This document shows, piece after piece, positions 8,672 to 19,131 of a stretch of DNA of 64,000 nt. The stretch spans positions 24,792-88,791 of the forward strand of contig JAMPDQ010000003.1 in the NCBI GenBank assembly GCA_023665575.1. Direction: 5' to 3'. Below the pieces are notes generated by a model. The model was given only the letters and a program-made list of their open reading frames with translations. It ran no database searches and was not told where the DNA came from. The position numbers and the translations under genes were made by a program. Each line of letters begins with the position of its first letter. Within the stretch, counting starts at the first letter, position 1. The stretch comes from Candidatus Amulumruptor caecigallinarius (GTDB lineage: Bacteria > Bacteroidota > Bacteroidia > Bacteroidales > Muribaculaceae).

Positions 8672-8726
8672 TTTGTGTGGCATCTTTTTCAATCCGCAAT
8701 CCGCATTGCCTATTTCCTTTAATCCG

Positions 8727-8734
8727 CAAATTTA
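8727..8734 (-). promoter_or_regulatory. Candidate -7 box upstream of the SusE/F-like gene
   Basis: TAAATTTG on the minus strand matches TAnnTTTG. A TTTG lies upstream but with only about 15 bp spacing. It sits just downstream of the aguB terminator, as expected for the next transcription unit, and would give a leader of about 220 nt. Confidence 0.45.
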
Positions 8735-8765
8735 CAACAACTTTCCCAACAAACCTAAATAAAAT

Positions 8766-8805
8766 ATAAAAAAAATCAAAAACATGCTCTTAAACATGTT
8801 TTTGA
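8766..8805 (-). terminator. Terminator of the aguA-aguB operon
   Basis: The arms TCAAAAACATG (8776-8786) and CATGTTTTTGA (8795-8805) form an 11-bp perfect stem with an 8-nt loop, followed on the minus strand by a run of T. It lies 30 bp beyond the aguB stop. Confidence 0.8.
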
Positions 8806-8833
8806 CTTAAAATTTTATAAAATCGCGATTTTC

Positions 8834-9721
8834 TCAGTCCAGGAAGCGGCGAGTGAGGGCGTCGTAGCTGTCAATGCGGCGGTCGCGAAGGAAAGGCCAC
8901 CATTGCCGCACACTCTCCGACCTCCCGAGGTCGATCTCCACCACCTGCTCGCAGGGGGAGTTGTCGGGCGCATGAAAAAGGATCTCCCCCTGGGGGCCGG
9001 CCACAAAACTCGAACCCCAGAAATCTATTCCCGATGTCTGCCCGGAAGGGTCTTCCTCAAATCCGTTGCGGTTTACCGATACAACCGGCACTCCGTTTGC
9101 CACGGCATGCGATCTCTGAATCGTGATCCATGCACCCATCTGCCGCTTTTTTTCCTCGCTTGTGTCATCCGGATTCCAACCTATGGCCGTGGGATATATC
9201 AGCATCTCCGCCCCTCGCATGGCCATGAGCCGAGAGGCCTCCGGATACCATTGGTCCCAGCAAACCAATACGCCCAACTTCCCGACAGAAGTTTCAATAG
9301 GGATGAAACCGAGGTCGCCGGGAGTGAAATAAAATTTCTCATAAAATCCGGGGTCATCCGGAATGTGCATCTTCCTATATTTGCCGGCTATGGAGCCATC
9401 TTTGTCAAACACCACAGCCGTGTTGTGATATAGTCCGGGCGCGCGGCGCTCAAACATGCTCGTCACAATCACTACATTGTTGGCAGATGCAGCTTCGGCA
9501 TAAAATTCGGTAAACTCGCTCGGTATTTCTTCTGCATAGCGGAAATTCTCAACATCCTCTGTTTGACAGAAATATAGCGAATCATGAAGCTCAGACAGCA
9601 CTATGAGTTCGGCCCCTTCAAGCGCAAGGTTTTCTATCGCGGTGAGATTCCGCGCACGATTGGCATCAACATCTTCCGAAAAGGAATGCTGCACAATCCC
9701 GACTTTAATTCTCTTTCCCAT
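8834..9721 (-). CDS. aguB: N-carbamoylputrescine amidase
   Basis: A 295-aa carbon-nitrogen hydrolase that converts N-carbamoylputrescine to putrescine, CO2 and ammonia. The nitrilase triad is visible as E44 (VLSELHD), K117 (KYRKMHIPDDPGFYEKF) and C154 (VLVCWDQWYPEASR). The lysine and cysteine contexts are those of AguB rather than of general omega-amidases. It lies 34 bp downstream of aguA on the same strand, which is the usual agmatine-to-putrescine operon, and is followed by a strong terminator. Confidence 0.96.
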   Translation of the reverse strand: MGKRIKVGIVQHSFSEDVDANRARNLTAIENLALEGAELIVLSELHDSLYFCQTEDVENFRYAEEIPSEFTEFYAEAASANNVVIVTSMFERRAPGLYHNTAVVFDKDGSIAGKYRKMHIPDDPGFYEKFYFTPGDLGFIPIETSVGKLGVLVCWDQWYPEASRLMAMRGAEMLIYPTAIGWNPDDTSEEKKRQMGAWITIQRSHAVANGVPVVSVNRNGFEEDPSGQTSGIDFWGSSFVAGPQGEILFHAPDNSPCEQVVEIDLGRSESVRQWWPFLRDRRIDSYDALTRRFLD

Positions 9722-9755
9722 ATAGCTATATAATATTTCTCGTCAACTCCTTCAC

Positions 9756-10796
9756 TCATCTACTCCTCAACTCCTCCACCCGAACCTGCATGGTGCTGCA
9801 ATGCAACGACCCATGCTGTTTTATCAGGGTGCGGCAATCCACCGGCACCACTTCACGCGTGGGGAATGCAATCTTCACAATCCGGCATGCAAGCATGTCG
9901 TTGTCGGGCTGGTTATATGTGGGCATATAGATATGTGTTCTCGTCACAAGATAGTTGGCATAAGTGGCCGGAAGCCGATTTCCCTCGTCATCGCAAATTG
10001 GGTCGGGAAATGGAAGTTCCACAAGATTGAAGGGGTCGCCATATTTGTTGCGCATCAGTGTGAGTTGCGCTCGCATTTTCAGTAAATCCTCAAAATGGTC
10101 GTCGTCTGCGTTGCGGCATCCGGTGAAGAATATAATGTTTTCGGGTGCCAGGCGACACAAGGTGTCTATGTGAGAATCGGTGTCATCCCCCCTTAATGAT
10201 CCATAATCGAGCCATAGAATGTGGTCCGCCCCAAGTTCCCGCTCCAGCTCTTCCGCTATTTCCCGTTTGGAAAAGCTTCCGTTGCGGTTTGGAGAAAGCA
10301 GGCAGCGGGTGGTGGTGAGGAGTGTTCCCTCTCCATCGGTTTCTATTGAGCCGCCTTCGAGAATAAAGGAGCGGCGGTTGCGCAAGGCATCTTCCGGAAA
10401 CACTTCCGCTTCTGCAAGCCGGAGATTCACCAAATTGTCTTTATCTGCCGCAAATTTCAGTCCCCAACCATTAAACCCGAAATCAATCAGACGGTTGCGG
10501 TCGTGGCGTTTCACGGAAATAGGTCCGTAATCGCGAATCCAGGTATCATTGAAGGGAAGCTCCACAAAGCGTACACGCTCCCACGATTCGTTGGAAAAAA
10601 GTTTTTCAGCCTCAACGCGGTTGGCCACAAGCAGAATGCAACGCTCGCCATGTGAGTCAAGTGCACTTATCAATCGTCTGTATTGCTCGATTGCTTCCGG
10701 CAGTATATAATTCCAATCAGTAGCAGAATGGGGGAGTGCCAGCAGAATATAGTCGGCGCTCTCCCATTCAGCATAAAAAGTCACATCATTTCTCAT
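9756..10796 (-). CDS. aguA: Agmatine deiminase
   Basis: A 346-aa enzyme of the peptidyl-arginine-deiminase-like family that hydrolyses agmatine to N-carbamoylputrescine. Motifs include FNDTWIRDYGPI near the substrate pocket, LEGGSIETDGEGTLL, DYGSLRGDDTDSHID and the C-terminal catalytic cysteine in GSLHCSTMQ. I chose the ATG at 10796 (MRNDVTFYAEWE), which is the family-like start. The upstream in-frame start at 10868 would include a poor extension (MRLCRRNCRNNIEKF) that crosses a promoter-like TATATTTG. It is transcribed with aguB; together with nspC it gives the cell a polyamine supply. Confidence 0.95.
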   Translation of the reverse strand: MRNDVTFYAEWESADYILLALPHSATDWNYILPEAIEQYRRLISALDSHGERCILLVANRVEAEKLFSNESWERVRFVELPFNDTWIRDYGPISVKRHDRNRLIDFGFNGWGLKFAADKDNLVNLRLAEAEVFPEDALRNRRSFILEGGSIETDGEGTLLTTTRCLLSPNRNGSFSKREIAEELERELGADHILWLDYGSLRGDDTDSHIDTLCRLAPENIIFFTGCRNADDDHFEDLLKMRAQLTLMRNKYGDPFNLVELPFPDPICDDEGNRLPATYANYLVTRTHIYMPTYNQPDNDMLACRIVKIAFPTREVVPVDCRTLIKQHGSLHCSTMQVRVEELRSR

Positions 10797-10802
10797 AAGA
10801 AA

Positions 10803-10810
10803 CAAATATA
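10803..10810 (-). promoter_or_regulatory. Candidate -7 box for aguA
   Basis: TATATTTG on the minus strand matches TAnnTTTG and lies 6 bp upstream of the aguA ATG at 10796, which would make the transcript leaderless or nearly so. No clear -33 element is visible. Confidence 0.4.
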
Positions 10811-10848
10811 GTGAATTTTTTTGAAACTTCTCTATATTGTTTCTGCAG

Positions 10849-10868
10849 TTGCGTCTGCACAGACGCAA
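10849..10868. terminator. Short perfect hairpin after sodB
   Basis: TTGCGTCTG (10849-10857) and CAGACGCAA (10860-10868) form a 9-bp perfect stem with a 2-nt loop just beyond the sodB stop. There is no T run, so it may be a processing or attenuating hairpin rather than a classical terminator. Confidence 0.4.
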
Positions 10869-10874
10869 AAGATG

Positions 10875-11465
10875 TTATGAAAAGAGATTTTCATAACGCA
10901 TATCCACAACGTCCCAATCCACAATATCCCAGAGGCGTTTTAGATAGTCGGCGCGCAGATTCTGATAATCAAGATAGTAGGCATGTTCCCACACATCAAA
11001 TGTGAGAAGCGGTCGCAAACCTTCCGTCATCGGATTCTCCGCGTTTTTTCCTTGTGTGATGTAAAGCTGCCCTTTGTCGTCACAAGAGAGCCATGCCCAA
11101 CCGGAGCCGAAGATGGTGGCACCGGCCTCTTCGAATTTCTTTTTGAATTCATCGAAGCTGCCAAACTGCTCGTCAATCTTCTCGCGCAATTTGCCCGAAG
11201 GCTCCTTCAGACCGTCGCGGGAGAACTGGAAGAAATAGAAGATATGATTCCAGGCTTGTGAAGCATTATTAAAGAGCGGGCCGCTGCTCTTACGGATAAT
11301 TTCTTCAAGCGGCATGTCGGCATATTCAGTGTTTTCAATAAGACGGTTGAGATTGTCAATATAGGCTTTCTCATGCTTACCATAGTGATATTCAATTGTA
11401 GTTCTCGAGATAACCGGCTCAAGGGCGGTAGGGTCGTAAGGAAGACCCGGCTGTACGAATTTCAT
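10875..11465 (-). CDS. sodB: Superoxide dismutase, Fe/Mn family
   Basis: A 196-aa cytosolic superoxide dismutase. The metal ligands are visible as H27 (in EYHYGKHEKAY), H74 (AWNHIFYFF) and the C-terminal D and H of DVWEHAYYLDYQN. The stretch FNNASQAWNH has the active-site Gln in the position typical of iron enzymes, although Bacteroidales enzymes can be cambialistic. GSGWAWLSCD is the usual second signature. Length is normal. It stands alone between aguA and the thiamine operon and is probably an oxygen-stress gene. Confidence 0.96.
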   Translation of the reverse strand: MKFVQPGLPYDPTALEPVISRTTIEYHYGKHEKAYIDNLNRLIENTEYADMPLEEIIRKSSGPLFNNASQAWNHIFYFFQFSRDGLKEPSGKLREKIDEQFGSFDEFKKKFEEAGATIFGSGWAWLSCDDKGQLYITQGKNAENPMTEGLRPLLTFDVWEHAYYLDYQNLRADYLKRLWDIVDWDVVDMRYENLFS

Positions 11466-11550
11466 AATATTTTGAATTTAACAATTCTTATCATGATTCA
11501 GCAGGTTTGCAACTTGTGAAACCTGTGAACCCGTGATTTATATCTTGCAA

Positions 11551-11586
11551 TAAAAAAAGGATACAGCCTTTCGGCTATATCCCTTT
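11551..11586 (-). terminator. Terminator downstream of the thiamine operon
   Basis: On the minus strand AAAGGGATATAGCC pairs with GGCTGTATCCTTT around a 4-nt GAAA loop, followed by a run of T. It lies about 100 bp beyond the thiH stop and upstream of sodB. Confidence 0.8.
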
Positions 11587-11626
11587 AACAATCTAATGTG
11601 AGTTAATGTTTACTAATCGAAACCTT

Positions 11627-11671
11627 AGGCTCCATTCCCCTACTTATACATTTTTTGGGGAATGGAGTCTA
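11627..11671. repeat. Palindromic intergenic element, CATTCCCC type
   Basis: GGCTCCATTCCCC and GGGGAATGGAGTC (11628-11640 and 11657-11669) form near-perfect inverted arms around a 16-nt spacer with ttaTACATTTTTT. It is one copy of the dispersed family and sits 20 bp beyond the thiH stop. Confidence 0.8.
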
Positions 11672-11690
11672 ACAATTTCTGAGGAATGGC

Positions 11691-12899
11691 TTAATCAAAA
11701 ATCGCATCCCAGTCTTTCCACACCGGCTCGTAGCCGTTAGCGCGTATGGCTTTTGCCACCTCCTGCGGTGAACGCTCATCGCTGACCCGGAATTGTTCAA
11801 GCGATTCGGGAGCTGTGGCATACCCTCCCGGATCGGTTTTGCTGCCGGCACTCATCGATGTCACTCCGAGTTTCATGATGTTGTCACGATATTCACTTGC
11901 TTCGCGCGTGGAGTAGGAGATGTCTACATCATGGTCGAATATGCGGAAAGCGAATGTGAGCTGCGCCAACTGTCGGTCGCTGATCACCGTTTTGGGCTGA
12001 TAGCCACTCTCCGACGGCCGCATTCTGGGGAAATTCACCGAATAGCGCGAGCGCCAGTATTTCTTCTGCAGATAACGCAGATGGCGGGCCATCATCACCG
12101 TGTCGGCTCTCCAGTCTTCCAGACCGAGCAACACACCGAGTCCTATCTTGTGCACACCGGCTTCCCCCATGCGGTCATAGCCGTTGAGGCGCCATGCATA
12201 ATGCGACTTCATGCCGCGTGGATGATATGTTTTGTAAGCTTCCCGATGGTAGGTTTCCTGAAAGCACACCACTCCGTTGAGTCCGCTGTGTGTGAGCCGT
12301 TCATATTCAGATGAGCGAAGCGGCTGGATCTCAAGTGTGAGATTGTGGAAATATGGACGGCACGTGTGAAGCACCCGCTCCATATATTCCACACCACACA
12401 GGGCGGGATATTCACCCGACACAACGAGAAGATTCTCAAAAGGTGCAAGCCTTTTGATTGCCTTACATTCTTCTTCAATCTGCTCCATTGTAAGGGTGGT
12501 GCGTGCAAAGGGGTTGTCGTGATTGAAGCCGCAATACACACACTTGTTCGTGCATGCATTCGACACATACATCGGTATATACATCGATATGGTGTTGCCA
12601 AATCGTTCGAGGGTGAATCGGCGGCTGAGTGCGGCCATTTCCTCAAGATATGGGGAAGCGGCTTCTGAAATCAATATGGCGAACTCCTCCGGAGTGAGCG
12701 GCTTCACATTGCGTTCGGCCTTGGCCAGCACGCGGCGCACATCGGCATCGGTGGCCTCAGCCACAATCCGCAGTGTCTCATCCCAATCATACCGGTCGAT
12801 GATATCGGCAAAGCCATGTCCGAATATAGCCGTCGGATCGGGATCGGATTTTTTCGGAGTAATTCTGTTGTCAGTGACTTTATTAATGTTTGCCATCAC
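11691..12899 (-). CDS. thiH: 2-iminoacetate synthase (tyrosine lyase)
   Basis: A 402-aa radical-SAM enzyme that splits tyrosine to give dehydroglycine (2-iminoacetate) for the thiazole ring, used by ThiG. The cluster motif is SNACTNKCVYCGFNHDNPF, the CxxxCxxC form of the radical-SAM family. Downstream are VVSGEYPALCG and the C-terminal Bat-like region YSTREASEYRDN. The ATG at 12899 is followed at once by another at 12896; either is possible. It is the last gene of the thi operon, 40 bp after thiC. The presence of ThiH rather than ThiO fits an anaerobe. Confidence 0.96.
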   Translation of the reverse strand: MMANINKVTDNRITPKKSDPDPTAIFGHGFADIIDRYDWDETLRIVAEATDADVRRVLAKAERNVKPLTPEEFAILISEAASPYLEEMAALSRRFTLERFGNTISMYIPMYVSNACTNKCVYCGFNHDNPFARTTLTMEQIEEECKAIKRLAPFENLLVVSGEYPALCGVEYMERVLHTCRPYFHNLTLEIQPLRSSEYERLTHSGLNGVVCFQETYHREAYKTYHPRGMKSHYAWRLNGYDRMGEAGVHKIGLGVLLGLEDWRADTVMMARHLRYLQKKYWRSRYSVNFPRMRPSESGYQPKTVISDRQLAQLTFAFRIFDHDVDISYSTREASEYRDNIMKLGVTSMSAGSKTDPGGYATAPESLEQFRVSDERSPQEVAKAIRANGYEPVWKDWDAIFD

Positions 12900-12904
12900 T
12901 TTTT

Positions 12905-12920
12905 AGAGACTGTTTCATGA
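12905..12920. repeat. Dispersed motif copy between thiC and thiH
   Basis: agagactgtttcatga is a one-mismatch version of the AGAGTCTGTTTCATAA motif, located in the short gap just upstream of the thiH start. Confidence 0.55.
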
Positions 12921-12939
12921 AAATCATAATTCCTAACGC

Positions 12940-15508
<2,569 letters not shown>

Positions 15509-15514
15509 ATATTC

Positions 15515-16141
15515 TTATTTCATAAATGGTTGCAATTTGTTGAGGAATTCGCGTGTGGCTTTTTCAATATTAGCAGCCGATGCAATGGCTCCGCTCACAG
15601 CAATCCCGTTGACGCCTGCTTCCATCAGCGGCACAACATCATCCGAGCCGATTCCTCCCACAGCCACATGGGCTATGTTGATTTCAAGTTGGTCCATCTC
15701 CTTGCATAAGGAGCGTATCCCTTCAAGGCCGAGCACCGGCGCAAGATTCCTTTTGGTGTGAGTCATGGCGTAGGGTCCCATGCCGATATAATCCACATCG
15801 AGACTTCTCACCGCCTTGATGTCTTCAATAGTGTTGGCTGTGACGCCAATCACAGCCGCCGGACCCATAAGCATGCGGGCTTTTGAGGGCAGCATGTCGG
15901 TTTTCCCAAGGTGAACCCCGCCCACATCAAGGGTTTTGGCGAGCTCCACACGGTCGTTCAAAATCAGAAATGTCTCAGTTTCAAGGCAGAGAGGCTTGAT
16001 TTCCTCAACCACCTTTTTAATTTCATCATCAGAAGCATCCTTCATGCGAATCTGCACCCATCGGCATCCGCCTGCAATTACTCCCTTTATCTGTTCTGCC
16101 GGAGAAACGGCAACATCCGTATTTGTGATAAATTGCAGCAT
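15515..16141 (-). CDS. thiE: Thiamine-phosphate synthase
   Basis: A 208-aa TIM-barrel enzyme that couples HMP-PP with thiazole phosphate to form thiamine monophosphate. Family features are VQIRMKD (pyrophosphate pocket), LNDRVELAKTLDVGGVHLGKTDM, IGVTANTIED, YIGMGPYAMTHTKR and VAVGGIGSDDVVPLMEAGVNGIAVSGAI. It retains the catalytic-site pattern better than the second ThiE-like protein encoded just upstream, so it is the likely true synthase. Confidence 0.94.
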   Translation of the reverse strand: MLQFITNTDVAVSPAEQIKGVIAGGCRWVQIRMKDASDDEIKKVVEEIKPLCLETETFLILNDRVELAKTLDVGGVHLGKTDMLPSKARMLMGPAAVIGVTANTIEDIKAVRSLDVDYIGMGPYAMTHTKRNLAPVLGLEGIRSLCKEMDQLEINIAHVAVGGIGSDDVVPLMEAGVNGIAVSGAIASAANIEKATREFLNKLQPFMK

Positions 16142-16170
16142 AACATTCTAAATTAATAAAATCGAACTCC

Positions 16171-16201
16171 CAATTACCAATCACCAATCACCAATCACCA
16201 A
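16171..16201. repeat. Heptamer microsatellite between the tenI-like gene and thiE
   Basis: CAATCAC is repeated three times with a degenerate fourth unit (caattac). The array overlaps the last codons and stop of the tenI-like gene and runs towards thiE. Confidence 0.75.
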
Positions 16202-16722
16202 ACATGCCCCATCATCGCGGCTCCCCGGAATCCTCTCTCTCTCAGCTCCGGGAATTTGTCGGGGGTGACACCGCCGAGTGCAACCACTCTTTTCTGCCGC
16301 AAGAGTGCGGCCGGCAATTCTCCGGCAAAGGCCGATTTATATCCCGGCTTTGAAATTGAGTCGTAAACCGGCGATAAAAACACATATTCCATACCTTCAC
16401 TCTCTTCCACCTCCTTAAGAGTGTGACAGCTTCGGGTGAGAGAGAGAGCGGAAGCCGGAGCTTCCGGACAGCGCGAATTGAGATGAGCTCCTGCGAGTGT
16501 CATTTCGTTCAGCAGCTCAAAATGGTCGTGCAGCCGAAGCCGCCTGCGAAGGTGATAGGGAATATCTTCTATAAGATTTCTAACATCCATGAGTGTCCGG
16601 TTCGGCTTGCGGATGTGCACAAAATCCACGCCTGTGTTTAGCAAATCGACGATTTTGGCCGCTTCTCCGGGCACCGACACGGGAGATGTTATCACAATTA
16701 TATGGAAGTCGCTATCCATCAT
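16195..16722 (-). CDS. ThiE/TenI-family protein, probable thiazole tautomerase-like
   Basis: A 175-aa, short member of the thiamine-phosphate synthase/TenI superfamily. It has the barrel signature VDFVHIRKPNRT, a His-Asp pair in LRLHDHFELL, GAHLNSRCPEAP and the TenI-like loop YVFLSPVYDSISKPGYKS, ending GGVTPDKFPELRERGFRGAAMMG. In ThiE the corresponding loop is MGP-x-x-x-T. The SPVxxSxSKPG form points to TenI, which aromatises the thiazole. It overlaps the thiS stop by 4 bp. Function as a second ThiE cannot be excluded. Confidence 0.8.
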   Translation of the reverse strand: MMDSDFHIIVITSPVSVPGEAAKIVDLLNTGVDFVHIRKPNRTLMDVRNLIEDIPYHLRRRLRLHDHFELLNEMTLAGAHLNSRCPEAPASALSLTRSCHTLKEVEESEGMEYVFLSPVYDSISKPGYKSAFAGELPAALLRQKRVVALGGVTPDKFPELRERGFRGAAMMGHVW

Positions 16723-16922
16723 CCTCCGAATGCCCCGGTGATAACCACTATAGAGTCAAGTTCCGACAATTCGCGAACATTCCATTGTGAGCGGGGCACA
16801 ATGCGGTTGTTTTGCGCAACGGCTGTGCCCGATGTCTTTACACCTTTATATTCGAGCAAACCCGACAAAGTTGTGATATCATCGGGCAAATTAATCTGCT
16901 CATCATTAAATGTGATTCTCAT
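16719..16922 (-). CDS. thiS: Sulfur carrier protein ThiS
   Basis: A 67-aa ubiquitin-like protein whose C-terminus GAFGG provides the Gly-Gly on which the thiocarboxylate is formed. It begins MRITFNDEQINLPDD and is of normal size. It is the first gene of the thi operon, starting about 16 nt after the predicted transcription start and overlapping the next gene by 4 bp. The adenylyltransferase that should activate it (ThiF) is not encoded in the window. Confidence 0.93.
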   Translation of the reverse strand: MRITFNDEQINLPDDITTLSGLLEYKGVKTSGTAVAQNNRIVPRSQWNVRELSELDSIVVITGAFGG

Positions 16923-16944
16923 GTTAACGTCATAATTACGCTAT

Positions 16945-16976
16945 CAAATTTAGTGAGATTTCTGCAATTATCCAAA
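16945..16976 (-). promoter_or_regulatory. Promoter of the thi operon
   Basis: On the minus strand: TTTG (16973-16976), 20-bp spacer, TAAATTTG (16945-16952). This is an excellent match to the Bacteroides consensus. The start site near 16938 leaves a leader of only about 16 nt before the thiS ATG, so there is no room for a TPP riboswitch here, and none of its conserved elements are present. Confidence 0.75.
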
Positions 16977-16986
16977 AGATTCTGAT

Positions 16987-16994
16987 TATCTTTG
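16987..16994 (+). promoter_or_regulatory. Candidate -7 box for the 17070 gene
   Basis: TATCTTTG matches TAnnTTTG on the plus strand, with only a weak TCTG about 22 bp upstream. It is divergent from the thi promoter. Transcription from about 17001 would place the octamer array in the leader. Confidence 0.5.
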
Positions 16995-17017
16995 CACATC
17001 ATTAGCCAAGAGTTGAC

Positions 17018-17065
17018 TCATCAACTCATCAACTCATCAACTCATCAACTCATCAACTCATCAAC
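17018..17065. repeat. Octamer microsatellite in the leader of the 17070 gene
   Basis: TCATCAAC is repeated exactly six times and ends 4 bp before the ATG at 17070. It is the reverse complement of the GTTGATGA array at 14676-14731. Being non-triplet, a change in copy number alters leader length without affecting the coding frame. Confidence 0.93.
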
Positions 17066-17069
17066 TCAA

Positions 17070-17537
17070 ATGAAACTCATAATGTTGTTTGCAGCTTTGA
17101 CTGCAATGTCGATTCCCGGTTTTGCAAAACTTGAATTAAAATCCGTAGAAGTGGGAGATGCCACTAATATGATGCTGATAGATGAAGATGCCGGCAACAG
17201 TGTGGACCTCTCGAAGGCTGTCATTTTCAACAACGGCAAGGAATATTATGCCACCGGAGTGAAATGCGGCCTAAAAGACGGCACTGCTACTTATGAAGTA
17301 AAATTCAAGAAATTCAATGGTTTTAAAGATGCGAGAGTGGTGCTGACTGTGAATGGCGAAGAGCTTGAAGCTCTCATCCCTGACAACAATCCCGACGCTG
17401 CAGCCGAGACAAAGACTGTAGAGAAAACCGACAGCGAGCCGAAGGATGGCAAGGTTTATCTCTTCACTCCCACAGACAACGATATAACCAAACACACGGA
17501 AAGAAACACCGGCACAGAAAATGCCAACAGTAAATAG
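17070..17537 (+). CDS. Small secreted protein of unknown function
   Basis: A 155-aa protein starting at the ATG at 17070 with a clear signal peptide (MKLIMLFAALTAMSIPGFA). The upstream open frame from 16992 would only add residues encoded by the octamer array. The mature part is acidic and predicted mostly beta-strand (GDATNMMLIDEDAGNSVDLSKA, NGKEYYATGVKCGLKDGTATYEVKFKKF), with a charged, Thr/Asp-rich tail that may be disordered. I do not recognise a family. Its end overlaps the methyltransferase start by 17 bp, so the two are probably translated from one mRNA. Confidence 0.75.
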   Translation: MKLIMLFAALTAMSIPGFAKLELKSVEVGDATNMMLIDEDAGNSVDLSKAVIFNNGKEYYATGVKCGLKDGTATYEVKFKKFNGFKDARVVLTVNGEELEALIPDNNPDAAAETKTVEKTDSEPKDGKVYLFTPTDNDITKHTERNTGTENANSK

Positions 17538-18327
17538 ACTGAACTCTCTAAGCAGTCCGCTTTTATCGCCATATGTGCAACTCACAGACCGTCAGCTCCG
17601 CGTGGGTCACGGCCTTGAGTCGCCGCTTATTGTGGTGGAGAGTCCGAAAGTGATTAAAGTGGCACTTCAGCAAGGGCTTAAGCCGGTGTCGCTGCTTTGC
17701 GAAGAGCGCCACATAAAGGGAGATGCCGCGGAGGTAATAGCCATGTGCGATGACGACATGCCCGTGCTGACCGCACCCCGAGAAATGCTCGAATCGCTTA
17801 CCGGCTATAAGCTGACAAGGGGAGTGCTCTGCGCAATGCAACGCCCCGAACTGCCGGATTTGAAAGAAATTGTTGAAGGCAAGCGACGCGTATGCGTGAT
17901 TGACGGCGTGTGCGACACAACCAACATCGGTGCGATTTTTCGATGTGCCGCCGCGCTTGGTATTGATGCGGTGTTGCTCACAGACAGTGCATGCGACCCT
18001 TTCAACCGCAGATCCATCCGGGTGTCAATGGGTTCGGTGTTTCTCGTGCCATGGACCCGTATCGCGTCGTTGAACAATTTGCGCAGTTTCGGTTTTAAAA
18101 CAGTAGCGATGGCTTTGCGCCACAACAGCATTGACATATCCGACCCGCTGCTTAAGAATGCTCCCGCTCTCGCCCTCGTGCTTGGCACAGAGGGAGACGG
18201 ACTTTCAGACGGCACAATATCTTCGGCCGATTATGTAGTCAAAATACCCATGCATCATAATGTGGACTCACTCAATGTTGCAGCCGCATCAGCAATCGCA
18301 TTTTGGGAATTCACAAAAATAAATTAA
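17521..18327 (+). CDS. SpoU/TrmH-family RNA 2'-O-methyltransferase
   Basis: A 268-aa SPOUT methyltransferase. The N-terminal part resembles a substrate-binding domain (LSPYVQLTDRQLRVGHG, PVSLLCEERH). The catalytic part shows the three SpoU motifs: DTTNIGAIFRCAAALGIDAV (motif 1), LVLGTEGDGLSD (motif 2) and IPMHHNVDSLNVAAASAIAFWE (motif 3), which together make the trefoil knot that binds S-adenosylmethionine. The rRNA or tRNA target cannot be assigned. It overlaps the preceding secreted-protein gene by 17 bp and the next gene starts 10 bp after its stop. Confidence 0.92.
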   Translation: MPTVNRLNSLSSPLLSPYVQLTDRQLRVGHGLESPLIVVESPKVIKVALQQGLKPVSLLCEERHIKGDAAEVIAMCDDDMPVLTAPREMLESLTGYKLTRGVLCAMQRPELPDLKEIVEGKRRVCVIDGVCDTTNIGAIFRCAAALGIDAVLLTDSACDPFNRRSIRVSMGSVFLVPWTRIASLNNLRSFGFKTVAMALRHNSIDISDPLLKNAPALALVLGTEGDGLSDGTISSADYVVKIPMHHNVDSLNVAAASAIAFWEFTKIN

Positions 18328-18337
18328 TTTGACACTT

Positions 18338-19108
18338 ATGTCTGTAACTGCTCATATAGTTCGCCTGCTGTTTGCAATCACGCTGCTTTTCACAACTCTA
18401 CCCGTCAGTGGGGCCACAGCGTTTAAAAACGAAACACTCCATTATGTAATATCCTATAAATGGGGTCTGATTCATAAGGATGCGGGTGAGGCCACGCTAT
18501 CTCTTAGGCAGTCGGGAAATAACTATAATGTGATGCTGGCTGCACGCACAAAGCCATGGGCCGATAAAGTGTATATGGTGCGCGACACACTCCTCTCCAC
18601 AATCCGAATGAACGCCCTTGTGCCACTGAAATATGAAAAAATCACCCGCGAAAAGGGGAAGTATGGCCGCGATGTTATCACATACAGCAAATCGGGAAAC
18701 ACCACCACCGGCTATTGCAAGCGTTACAAAGAAAAAAATGGAAAGGTGTCTGAAAGCAGCCGCAATTTGTCGGCAACCGGGCCGGTATATGATATGCTGT
18801 CAGTGTTTTATTACCTGCGCCAACTCGATTATGACCGACTCTCAAAAAACAAGGCTTACCAGGCCACCGTCTTTTCAGGCAGCAAGAAGGAAACAGTCAC
18901 CATAAGGAGTCTTGGCATTGAAAAAATAAAGTTGAGAAATAAAACCACACACCGGGCCTATCATGTGAAATTCAATTTCACTCAGGAGGGGGGAAAGAAA
19001 TCGAGCGACGACATTGATGTGTGGATCTCTACTGATTCCTCCCATGTGCCTTTATATCTCACTGCCGGACTCCCGATTGGCCAGGTGAGAGCTTATCTTA
19101 TTCCGTAA
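18338..19108 (+). CDS. DUF3108 domain protein, exported
   Basis: A 256-aa protein with a signal peptide (MSVTAHIVRLLFAITLLFTTLPVSGA) followed by the DUF3108 pattern: LHYVISYKWGLIHKDAGEATL, KVYMVRDTLLSTI, PVYDMLSVFYYLRQLDY and DVWISTDSSHVPLYLTAGLPIGQVRAYL. The start is the ATG at 18338; a TTG nine bases upstream is less likely. The family is periplasmic or outer-membrane associated in Bacteroidota and uncharacterised. It follows the TrmH gene closely and ends 23 bp from the convergent nitrilase gene. Confidence 0.85.
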   Translation: MSVTAHIVRLLFAITLLFTTLPVSGATAFKNETLHYVISYKWGLIHKDAGEATLSLRQSGNNYNVMLAARTKPWADKVYMVRDTLLSTIRMNALVPLKYEKITREKGKYGRDVITYSKSGNTTTGYCKRYKEKNGKVSESSRNLSATGPVYDMLSVFYYLRQLDYDRLSKNKAYQATVFSGSKKETVTIRSLGIEKIKLRNKTTHRAYHVKFNFTQEGGKKSSDDIDVWISTDSSHVPLYLTAGLPIGQVRAYLIP

Positions 19109-19131
19109 AAGCCATACCGAGATACCCTGAA

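Noticed and set aside
16923-17069. TPP riboswitch upstream of thiS
   Set aside because: None of the conserved TPP-aptamer segments are present, and the consensus promoter leaves only about 16 nt of leader.
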